Source: DATDAW01 sp036524675 | GTDB taxonomy: Bacteria > Verrucomicrobiota > Verrucomicrobiia > Chthoniobacterales > DASVRZ01 | Direction: 5' to 3' | DNA: 5,654 nt | NCBI GenBank assembly: GCA_036524675.1 | Contig: DATDBU010000173.1 | Coordinates: 1-5,654, forward strand | Part shown: one piece after another, positions 1 through 5,654 of the stretch | Numbering within the stretch: position 1 is the first letter of the stretch | Layout: each line of letters opens with the position of its first letter | The notes under the pieces: generated by a model | The model's input: the letters and a program-made list of their open reading frames with translations, nothing else | Told to the model about the DNA's origin: nothing | Database searches by the model: none | Made by a program: the position numbers and the translations under genes

Positions 1-1
1 C

Positions 2-223
2 AATCTTTCCGAGAACCTCAAGAAAGTTGTGCGCTCGTCGATTCCTTCATCAGCTATCTTCCTTCCCGCAGCGTTCTTCCTGTCTGTCCTGAGCCCGGAC
101 GCCACCCGGCCGAACCCGTTAATTTACCTAGCATATGTCGGCGCGGTGGTGCTGGCGATTGGCTTGGTTCTGCTGGGCATCGGATTAGTGAGAAAGCCGC
201 CGCCCGACTCCGCGCAAAAGTGA
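2..223 (+). CDS. C-terminal part of an unidentified membrane protein (5' end off window)
   Basis: The reading frame is open from the left edge to a TGA at 221-223, giving 73 residues, so this is most likely the tail of a longer gene. A GTG at 29 could start a 64-residue protein, but no ribosome binding site is visible before it and the frame stays open upstream. Two hydrophobic segments are visible, at about residues 16-31 (SAIFLPAAFFLSVLSP) and 40-63 (LIYLAYVGAVVLAIGLVLLG and following). They are separated by a short polar turn with a DATRPNP sequence. The protein ends in a short basic, proline-rich tail (RKPPPDSAQK), suggesting a cytoplasmic C-terminus by the positive-inside rule. I do not recognise the family and assign no function. 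A weak terminator-like element follows within 50 bases, so it probably belongs to a different transcription unit from the efflux genes. That the frame is coding is inferred from its membrane-protein-like composition. Confidence 0.55.
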   Translation, partial: NLSENLKKVVRSSIPSSAIFLPAAFFLSVLSPDATRPNPLIYLAYVGAVVLAIGLVLLGIGLVRKPPPDSAQK

Positions 224-243
224 CGAATTGCGGACTAAGCAAA

Positions 244-270
244 ATCACCGTGGATCAGTGCGGTTTTTTT
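244..270 (+). terminator. Weak candidate Rho-independent terminator
   Basis: A short inverted repeat, ACCG at 247-250 and CGGT at 261-264, is followed directly by a run of seven T (264-270). Two further G-T wobble pairs could extend the stem inward. It lies about 25 bases after the stop of the upstream membrane-protein gene, the expected place for a terminator. The stem has only four Watson-Crick pairs, so it would be weak; the T-run is the stronger part of the evidence. Confidence 0.35.
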
Positions 271-406
271 GATGGCATCGACCTACTTGCAAAGGCACAC
301 GTTGGTGCTAGCGCGTCGACAACGGCGGTCTCAAACGTCACCCCGTGTCGCTCAAACTGGTGCACTCCAACAGTCGAGTCGCGAGACCGTTTGCAAGCCG
401 CTCGCG

Positions 407-419
407 TTCGTTTAACGAA
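407..419. promoter_or_regulatory. Candidate operator: 13-bp dyad upstream of the efflux operon
   Basis: The sequence ttcgtttaacgaa consists of two perfect 6-base inverted arms (TTCGTT at 407-412, AACGAA at 414-419) around a single T. Its size and position, about 140 bases before the adaptor start, suit binding of a dimeric repressor or activator, and RND operons are often controlled by TetR-, MarR- or LysR-family proteins. No regulator gene is in the window and no promoter was located, so its role is inference only. Confidence 0.3.
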
Positions 420-560
420 ACCGGTATGCGCGAACCTTGCCGCGCCCATCTGCCGGAAAACGGGCTCGACCCAAATGAAATCTTAATTACCCTCTGTATT
501 GCCATGGGCAGGCAAAACAATGGTTCGGAGGACTGGGGGGTTCACAGATGGAAAGTCGCG

Positions 561-1748
561 GTGAGAACGATCATTCTGACGGGTGTCCTGGCGGGACTGA
601 TCGCCGGATGCCACAAGAATAAACCTCCCGCACCTCCGCCTCCCGCAGTTACCGTGGCTCAGCCCCTGCAGAAGGAGATCACGGACTGGAACGAATACAC
701 GGGACGCCTCGCCGCCGTGGAGAGCGTCGAGGTGCGTCCGCGGGTAAGCGGCTATGTGGAATCTGTCCACTTTGTCGAGGGGCAGGAAGTCGAGGAAGGG
801 GCATTGCTCTTCGTCATCGATAAACGACCGTTTGAGGCCGAGGTAAACCGCGCCAAGGCGCGTCTTTCTCAAGCAAAGGCCGCGCAATCTCTTGCCAAGG
901 CAAACCTTGAACGCGCGAGAAAGCTCGCTAGCACGCAGGTGATTTCCAAAGAAGAGGCGGATATCCGTGTCAGCGAAGCGATGCAGGCGGATGCGGACGT
1001 GGAACAAGCCGCCGCCCAGTTGGATTCCGCGAATCTCCAATTGGGCTTTACGGACGTGCGCTCGCCGATCACCGGGATCGCCGGCCGCTACCTAGTGACG
1101 CGGGGAAATCTCGTGCAAGCGGGCAGTGGCGAAGGCACGCTGCTGACCACCATCGTGCCCCACGATCCGATCTACGTCTATTTCGAGGCGGACGAGGCGG
1201 CGGTGATCAGCGCGATTCGCCGCTACTTCGAAGGCGGCCAGCCGGGGCGTGGAGATCCGGGCTCGCGGCCCGTTCAGATGCAACTCTCGGACGAGAAGAA
1301 TTTCCCTCACAAGGGCGAGATCGACTTCGTTGACAACCAGCTCGATCCCACGTCGAACACCATACAGATGCGTGGCCGATTTGAAAATACCAATCGCTTT
1401 TTCACGCCCGGCATGTTTGCCCGTGTGCGGGTACCAGCCGGTGGTCCGAAACAAGCGATCCTTGTGCCACAGGAAGCCATTGTCTCCGATTTGACGGCGC
1501 ACTTCGTCTGGGTGTTGAAGCCCGGCGGCACGGTGGAGCGTCGGCCGGTGGAGCTCGGCGGCCGCCACGGCAATCTTCGCGCCGTGCGCAACGGTTTAAC
1601 AGCCGAAGATATGGTCGTGATCAAGGGGATTCAAATTTTGCGCCCGGATGTGAAGGTCACTCCACATGAAGGCTCCATTGCGGTCCCCGAAGATGCCCCG
1701 GCCGACGGCAACAAGATTTCCCTGCCGGTCACTCCCGCTGGAGGCTGA
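561..1748 (+). CDS. RND efflux system periplasmic adaptor (membrane fusion) lipoprotein, MexE/AcrA type
   Basis: This is the adaptor that links an inner-membrane RND pump to an outer-membrane channel. From the GTG at 561 it is 395 residues, normal for the family. A hydrophobic signal segment ends in the lipobox I-A-G-C with the lipidated Cys at residue 17 (bases 609-611), followed by a proline-rich linker (PPAPPPP). The lipoyl-like halves lie at about 52-90 (including EVRPRVSGYVESV and EGALLFVIDKRPF) and 160-195. The alpha-helical hairpin is at about 92-158, the beta-barrel at 200-292 and the membrane-proximal domain at 295-365. The hairpin tip keeps R118-x3-L122-x6-S129, the motif used to contact TolC/OprM-type channels. 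The start is uncertain: GTG 561 has a GGAAAG five bases upstream, ATG 504 would give 414 residues without a visible ribosome site, and an out-of-frame ATG at 548 has the best-placed purine run. The permease gene follows five bases after the stop. The family assignment is firm; the MexE-like subgroup is by remembered resemblance. Confidence 0.93.
   Translation: MRTIILTGVLAGLIAGCHKNKPPAPPPPAVTVAQPLQKEITDWNEYTGRLAAVESVEVRPRVSGYVESVHFVEGQEVEEGALLFVIDKRPFEAEVNRAKARLSQAKAAQSLAKANLERARKLASTQVISKEEADIRVSEAMQADADVEQAAAQLDSANLQLGFTDVRSPITGIAGRYLVTRGNLVQAGSGEGTLLTTIVPHDPIYVYFEADEAAVISAIRRYFEGGQPGRGDPGSRPVQMQLSDEKNFPHKGEIDFVDNQLDPTSNTIQMRGRFENTNRFFTPGMFARVRVPAGGPKQAILVPQEAIVSDLTAHFVWVLKPGGTVERRPVELGGRHGNLRAVRNGLTAEDMVVIKGIQILRPDVKVTPHEGSIAVPEDAPADGNKISLPVTPAGG
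1740..1744 (+). promoter_or_regulatory. Ribosome binding site of the RND permease, inside the end of the adaptor gene
   Basis: A GGAGG lies in the last codons of the adaptor gene, nine bases before the permease ATG at 1754. Because it overlaps the coding end of the adaptor and the two genes are only five bases apart, translation of the two is probably coupled. It also supports ATG 1754 as the permease start. Confidence 0.75.
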
Positions 1749-1753
1749 TCGGC

Positions 1754-4700
1754 ATGAGCATCCCGCACTTCTTCATCGACCGTCCGCGTTTCGCAGTCGT
1801 CATCTCGATCGTTATCGTCCTGCTCGGGGTTATCGCCTTTCCCAATCTGCCGGTGGCGCAGTTTCCTGAGGTAGCTCCGCCGACGGTCGTCGTGCGCGCA
1901 AGCTATCCCGGTGCGACGCCCGATGTCGTAGCGGAAACGGTCGCGGCTCCGCTGGAACAGGAAATCAATGGCGTCGAGCACATGTTGTATCTGTCCTCTC
2001 AGGCGACATCCGATGGTGCTCTGGCGATTACGGTGACCTTTGAGCTGGGGACCGATTTGGATGAAGCGCAGGTGCTCGTCCAAAACCGGGTGGCGATTGC
2101 CGAGCCGCGCCTGCCCGAGGAGGTTCGGCGCATCGGCGTGACCGTCAACAAGAGCACCCCGGACCTTCTGCTTGTCGTTCAGATGTTTTCTCCCAACGGT
2201 CGTTACGATCCGCTTTACATTAGCAATTACGCCATTCTGCAGGTTCGCGAACAACTTCGCCGCATCGAGGGCGTGGGTGAGGTTAGGCTCTTTGGCGCGA
2301 GGGAATACAGCATGCGGATCTGGCTTGATCCGGACAAACTCGCCAATCTGAACATGACGCCTGACGACGTTGTCGCGGCCTCGCGTCAGCAAAATATTCA
2401 GGTCGCGGCTGGCGTGATCGGACAGCCGCCCATGGCCACCGGAAATCCCCTCCAGCTGAACATCAGCGCCCTTGGGCGATTGAGCGAGGAGCAACAGTTC
2501 GAGGACATTGTCGTCAAGACCGGCGGCCAAGGCCAAATCGTGCGTTTGCGCGATGTGGCGCGTGTCGAACTCGGCGGCCTCGACTACGGCGTCAACAACT
2601 ACGCTTCCACCACGCCGGCGGTGGCGATGCCGATTACCCAATTGCCCGGTTCGAACGCGCTGGAAACGGCGCGCAACATTCGCAGCACGATGCAGGAGCT
2701 TTCGAAATCCTTTCCGGACGGACTTGAGTACGCCATCATTTACGATCCCACCACCTTTATTTCCGAATCCATCACGGCGGTAGAGCATACCATCTTTGAA
2801 GCCATCCTCCTGGTTGTGCTGGTGGTGATGGTTTTTCTCCAGACATGGCGCGCCTCGATCATTCCACTCGTCGCCATTCCGGTATCCCTTATCGGTGCGT
2901 TTGCCTGCATGGCTGCGCTGGGATTTTCCCTGAACAACCTTTCGCTCTTCGGTCTCGTGCTGGCCATTGGCATCGTGGTGGATGACGCGATCGTGGTGGT
3001 GGAAAATATCGAACGCAATATCGAGTTGGGAAAGCCGCCCTACGAGGCCGCCCGTGTGGCCATGAACGAGGTGAGCGGTCCTATCATCGCGGTCACCCTG
3101 GTCATGGCCGCGATCTTCGTTCCCACCGCTTTCATCCCCGGCATCTCCGGGCAGTTCTACCGTCAGTTTGCGCTGACGATCGCCGGGTCGGTGGCAATCT
3201 CCGGCGTTGTTTCGCTGACACTGAGTCCGGCCCTATGCGCCATCCTGTTGAAATCTCACGGCGCAAAGCCGGACTGGTTCACCCGGATCTGGAATCTGCT
3301 CTTCGGCTGGTTCTTCAAGGGATTCAACTGGCTCTTTGACAAAGTGGTCGGCGGATACACGGGTTTTGTCCGGCGCCTCATACGCATGACACTGGTCGCA
3401 TTGGTTTTTTACGCGCTCCTGCTCGGGTTAGCGTGGCTCGGCTTCCACATCGTCCCAGTCGGGTTCATCCCCACGCAGGACCAAGGATATGCTATCATCG
3501 CCGCGCAACTACCTGATGGCGCTTCGCTGGAACGCACCGATGCGGTCGTCCGGGAACTCACAAAACGCGCTCGGGAAGTCGAGGGTATCGAACATGTCGT
3601 GGCGTTTGCCGGGTTCAATGGAGCGACTTTTGCAAACAGTCCAAACGCCGCCGCCTTGTTCCCGGCCTTTGCGCCTTTTGATGAGCGAAAGAAAACCGGC
3701 CGCACCGGCGAGAAAATCCTCGCCGACCTGCGGGCCAAGTTCGCCGACATCCAGGAGGCAATGATCTTCGTGATCCCTCCGCCGTCCGTCCGTGGAATCG
3801 GCAGCGGCGGAGGTTTCAAACTGATGCTCCAGGACCGCGCCAACCTGGGATCGAAGGCCCTCGAGGATGCAGCCATGCGCCTCGTTGTCGTTGCGAACAC
3901 CGATCCGGCCATCGCCCAAGCCTTCTCCCCATTTCGCGCGAATTCCCCCCGACTATTCGCCGACGTGGATCGGGCGAAAGCACTGATGCTGGACGTCCCT
4001 TTGGAAAACGTCTTCTCGGCGATGCAGATCTATCTCGGCTCTGTCTTTGTCAACGAACTAAACCTGTTCGGGCGCACATTCCGGGTCACTGCGCAGGCGG
4101 ACATACCATTCCGCGACGACCCAGAGGATCTTTTCCGGCTGAAGACTCGTAACCGCAGCGGCAGCATGGTTCCCCTTGGCTCGCTGGTCGATTTACGCGA
4201 AACGACCGGACCGGACCGCTTCGTCCGGTACAACTTATTCCCGGCCGCAGAAATCCAGGGCGCGGCCGCACACGGTTATTCGACCGGGCAAGCGCTTGCG
4301 GCGATGGAGCGTCTCGCTGCGGAGGTCTTGCCGCCCGGCATTACTCTGGAATGGACCGAGTTGGCCTACCAGGAGAAGATCGCTGGGGGAACGGCGGGGC
4401 AGGTGTTCATTCTCGCCATCATCTTTGTTTTTCTCGTGCTGGTCGCTCAATACGAAAATTGGTCTCTTCCGCTGGCCGTGATCCTTACTGTTCCTCTGTG
4501 CCTGTCTGGCGCCGTTTGGTTCGTCTTAGCCCGCGGCCTGGATAACAATATCCTCACACAGATTGGCCTCATCGTTTTGATCGGCCTCGCGGCGAAAAAT
4601 GCCATCCTAATTGTCGAATTTGCAAAGCAAAAAGAGGACAACGGAATGGACGTGTTGTCAGCGGCGGCGGAGGCCGCACGATTGCGCCTGAGACCGATTT

Positions 4701-4951
4701 TGATGACCTCGTTTGCCTTCATTCTCGGAGTGCTTCCACTCGTGCTATCCTCGGGTGCGGGCGCAGAGATGCGGCGTTCGCTCGGTGCCGCAGTGTTTGG
4801 AGGGATGTTGAGTGTCACTCTTTTCGGCATTTTTTTCACGCCGGTCTTATATGTTGTTATCAGGCGATTAACGGCGCGGAAGGAAGCTCCCTCCCGGCAT
4901 AGCGCATACAGCGCACCAATTTCTGTTCTTGAGCGCCCTGACAAACCATAG
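1754..4951 (+). CDS. RND multidrug efflux permease, HAE-1 family, MexF-like
   Basis: This is the proton-driven inner-membrane pump of a tripartite efflux complex, 1065 residues long, very close to the usual HAE-1 length. It shows the two-fold layout of the family: TM1 at about 10-30, a large periplasmic porter/docking loop to about 340, TM2-TM6 at about 343-498, TM7 at about 543-564, a second large loop to about 880, and TM8-TM12 at about 882-1036. The proton-relay residues are all present: D410 and D411 in TM4 (within GIVVDDAIVVVEN), K948 in TM10 (GLAAKNAILIVEF), R978 and T985 (RLRLRPILMTS), matching AcrB D407, D408, K940, R971 and T978. Other family signatures are AAPLEQEINGVEHMLY, QVLVQNRV and FLQTWRASIIPLVAIPVSLIG. 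The frame is unbroken and the protein should be functional. It starts five bases after the adaptor stop. The C-terminal tail after TM12 is about 29 residues and polar. The nearest remembered relative is MexF; substrates cannot be read from the sequence. Confidence 0.97.
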   Translation: MSIPHFFIDRPRFAVVISIVIVLLGVIAFPNLPVAQFPEVAPPTVVVRASYPGATPDVVAETVAAPLEQEINGVEHMLYLSSQATSDGALAITVTFELGTDLDEAQVLVQNRVAIAEPRLPEEVRRIGVTVNKSTPDLLLVVQMFSPNGRYDPLYISNYAILQVREQLRRIEGVGEVRLFGAREYSMRIWLDPDKLANLNMTPDDVVAASRQQNIQVAAGVIGQPPMATGNPLQLNISALGRLSEEQQFEDIVVKTGGQGQIVRLRDVARVELGGLDYGVNNYASTTPAVAMPITQLPGSNALETARNIRSTMQELSKSFPDGLEYAIIYDPTTFISESITAVEHTIFEAILLVVLVVMVFLQTWRASIIPLVAIPVSLIGAFACMAALGFSLNNLSLFGLVLAIGIVVDDAIVVVENIERNIELGKPPYEAARVAMNEVSGPIIAVTLVMAAIFVPTAFIPGISGQFYRQFALTIAGSVAISGVVSLTLSPALCAILLKSHGAKPDWFTRIWNLLFGWFFKGFNWLFDKVVGGYTGFVRRLIRMTLVALVFYALLLGLAWLGFHIVPVGFIPTQDQGYAIIAAQLPDGASLERTDAVVRELTKRAREVEGIEHVVAFAGFNGATFANSPNAAALFPAFAPFDERKKTGRTGEKILADLRAKFADIQEAMIFVIPPPSVRGIGSGGGFKLMLQDRANLGSKALEDAAMRLVVVANTDPAIAQAFSPFRANSPRLFADVDRAKALMLDVPLENVFSAMQIYLGSVFVNELNLFGRTFRVTAQADIPFRDDPEDLFRLKTRNRSGSMVPLGSLVDLRETTGPDRFVRYNLFPAAEIQGAAAHGYSTGQALAAMERLAAEVLPPGITLEWTELAYQEKIAGGTAGQVFILAIIFVFLVLVAQYENWSLPLAVILTVPLCLSGAVWFVLARGLDNNILTQIGLIVLIGLAAKNAILIVEFAKQKEDNGMDVLSAAAEAARLRLRPILMTSFAFILGVLPLVLSSGAGAEMRRSLGAAVFGGMLSVTLFGIFFTPVLYVVIRRLTARKEAPSRHSAYSAPISVLERPDKP

Positions 4952-5306
4952 GAACACGGAACAGTATCGTGAAATGGGTCGCGAAAGAACTCCATCCCTG
5001 TCGATATTACTGATCTAGGTTTGGCAACTGAGCGCTCGGCGTTTCAGAACAAGGCGCCGCGCTTCGATGATCCGACTGTCGGCCATAAGGTCTCTTCGCG
5101 TGGTGGCTGAATCCTCAGGCCCCGTTTGGAGCCCTCAAAGTCGCCAGCAGGCTAGCAGGATTCTTCAATCCATCTTCAATTTTCAGCCGCCCTAAAAATC
5201 GTCTCAACTCGTGAACTGCCGGCCTAGGCATGGCACACACCGGGTTAAGCTAGTTACCTTCTGCTTATCCGGTTGTTTCAGCAAGCCACTAGCGGTAGTG
5301 TAGGGG
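4952..5306. other. Gene-poor spacer between the efflux operon and the transposase
   Basis: These 355 bases follow the permease stop and contain no convincing gene. The only start codons close behind the permease (GTG 4969, ATG 4974) open frames of 14 residues. There is a GC-rich imperfect hairpin, CGGCG (5037-5041) pairing with CGCCG (5055-5059), but no T-run follows it, so it is not a clear terminator. Small direct repeats occur (CTTCAAT at 5163-5169 and 5174-5180; AGCAGG near 5145-5160), and an 8-base palindrome GCCTAGGC lies at 5222-5229. The last 70-80 bases probably belong to the insertion sequence. No outer-membrane channel gene or recognisable remnant of one is present. Confidence 0.6.
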
Positions 5307-5654
5307 ATGGCGCGCCCGTCATTTCCGAAGACTCTACGCGAATTCCAGGCGAAGTTCGGTAGCGAAGAAGCCTGCCAGCAGTATTTGGCCTCCTGCCGCT
5401 GGCCGGATGGTTTCGTGTGTCTGCGATGCGGGAACCGGCGTGCCTATGAATTGGGGAGACAAAGACACTGGCAATGTGCTGCCTGTCGGCGCCAGGTTTC
5501 GCTGACAGCCAAAACGATCCTTCATAACACGAAAACCCCACTGACGGCTTGGTTCTGGGCCGCCTACCTGATGACCACCGATAAGCGCGGTGTTTCGGCG
5601 CTACTGTTACAGCGCCAGCTTGGCCTGCAACGATACGAAACGGCGTGGATGATG
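5232..5654 (+). mobile_element. Left part of an IS1595-family insertion sequence (right part off window)
   Basis: An IS1595-family transposase starts at 5307 and runs off the right edge, so the window ends inside the element. The left boundary is not proven. I place it tentatively at GGCACACACCGGG (from 5232), because many elements of this family begin with GG and have a short leader of some tens of bases before the transposase. A partly symmetric sequence, GGTTAAGCTAGTTACC (5243-5258), lies in this leader and could be a terminal or transposase-binding site. The right inverted repeat and target duplication are outside the window, so the end cannot be confirmed. Confidence 0.5.
5307..5654 (+). 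CDS. IS1595-family transposase, N-terminal part (3' end off window)
   Basis: The frame opens at ATG 5307, directly after an in-frame TAG at 5301-5303, and stays open for 116 codons to the right edge. The stop is not in the window. The visible part is the N-terminal half of an IS1595-type transposase. A short helical region (residues 1-32) contains the FxxxFGSEEACxxYL pattern. A zinc ribbon follows with C38-x2-C41 and C57-x2-C60 (FVCLRCG and WQCAACRR). The characteristic stretch TILHNTKTPLTAWFWAAYLM lies at 70-89, and then DKRGVSALLLQRQLGLQRYETAW. The catalytic DDE/DDN domain would lie beyond the edge, so I cannot tell whether the gene is intact. The enzyme moves its own element by cut-and-paste or copy-type transposition. 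No well-spaced ribosome site is seen: a GGGG run abuts the ATG. The family call rests on the zinc ribbon and the conserved stretches and is strong. Confidence 0.9.
   Translation, partial: MARPSFPKTLREFQAKFGSEEACQQYLASCRWPDGFVCLRCGNRRAYELGRQRHWQCAACRRQVSLTAKTILHNTKTPLTAWFWAAYLMTTDKRGVSALLLQRQLGLQRYETAWMM

Larger units (their letters stand above)
224..560. other. Intergenic leader region upstream of the efflux operon
   Basis: These 337 bases separate the upstream gene tail from my chosen adaptor start. The adaptor frame is open back to a GTG at 345. However, the residues encoded between 345 and 560 are polar, rich in arginine and asparagine, and unlike the N-terminus of an adaptor, so I treat them as non-coding. 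The region holds a weak terminator (244-270), a 6-1-6 dyad (407-419), and a 7-base inverted pair CGGTCTC (326-332) and GAGACCG (383-389). It also has a repeated CTCAAAC (330-336 and 351-357) and a G-rich purine stretch (527-540). I could not find a -35/-10 pair with good spacing, so the operon promoter is not located. No regulator gene is present. Confidence 0.6.

Noticed and set aside
224..560. Sigma-70 promoter for the operon (TTGCAA at 287 or 391, TTGCCG at 437)
   Set aside because: None has a matching -10 box at 16-18 bases, so I did not annotate a promoter.
483..1040. Minus-strand open frame of 185 codons opposite the adaptor
   Set aside because: Its composition is typical of antisense shadow and it lies wholly over a clear coding region.
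1631..2788. Long open frame on the minus strand (385 codons) opposite the adaptor end and the permease start
   Set aside because: It is the antisense shadow of two well-supported genes in GC-rich DNA. Its translation is rich in Arg, Asp and His with no recognisable domain, and it crosses the adaptor-permease junction.
3409..3919. Two overlapping minus-strand frames opposite the permease second periplasmic loop
   Set aside because: They overlap each other and a strongly conserved permease; no domain, ribosome site or promoter supports them.
4969..5018. Short frames after the permease (GTG 4969 and ATG 4974, 14 residues each) as a possible start of an outer-membrane channel gene
   Set aside because: Both stop within 15 codons, and neither they nor the downstream frames resemble an OprM/TolC signal peptide or body.
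5034..5062. GC-rich hairpin after the permease as an intrinsic terminator
   Set aside because: The stem is only five pairs plus two after a mismatch, the loop is 13 bases, and there is no T-run after it.
5145..5180. Small direct repeats (AGCAGG, CTTCAAT) as a CRISPR or tandem array
   Set aside because: There are only two copies of each, shorter than 10 bases and without regular spacing; chance is sufficient.
5278..5541. Minus-strand open frame of 87 codons opposite the transposase
   Set aside because: The plus strand encodes a clear IS1595 zinc ribbon here, so the opposite frame is a shadow.

Overview
The window looks like a moderately GC-rich chromosome segment from a Gram-negative (diderm) bacterium. 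The main evidence is a two-gene operon on the + strand encoding the periplasmic adaptor and the inner-membrane pump of a tripartite RND (HAE-1) drug-efflux system, which only makes sense in a cell with an outer membrane. By remembered sequence resemblance the pair is closest to the MexE/MexF type. I cannot place the organism more precisely from this sequence.

Layout: (1) Bases 2-223 hold the C-terminal end of an unidentified membrane protein whose start lies off the left edge. A weak hairpin plus T-run follows at 244-270. (2) Bases 224-560 are non-coding leader DNA with a 13-bp dyad (407-419) that could be an operator; no regulator gene is visible. (3) Bases 561-1748 encode the adaptor, a lipoprotein (membrane fusion protein). 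(4) Bases 1754-4951 encode the 1065-residue RND permease, five bases after the adaptor stop and probably translationally coupled. (5) Bases 4952-5306 are a gene-poor spacer that ends in the presumed left end of an insertion sequence. (6) From 5307 to the right edge runs the N-terminal 116 residues of an IS1595-family transposase, which has no stop codon inside the window.

How the genes work together: the permease would take substrates from the periplasm or inner membrane using the proton gradient. The lipid-anchored adaptor would join it to an outer-membrane channel of the TolC/OprM type. The adaptor keeps the R-x3-L-x6-S hairpin-tip motif used to dock on such channels, yet no channel gene follows the permease. 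The partner is therefore probably encoded elsewhere, or was lost or displaced near the insertion sequence.

The region is largely ordinary. I see no sign of a new biological system. The points most worth a second look are the one-base discrepancy at the adaptor start, the missing outer-membrane factor, and the insertion sequence with its undefined left end.
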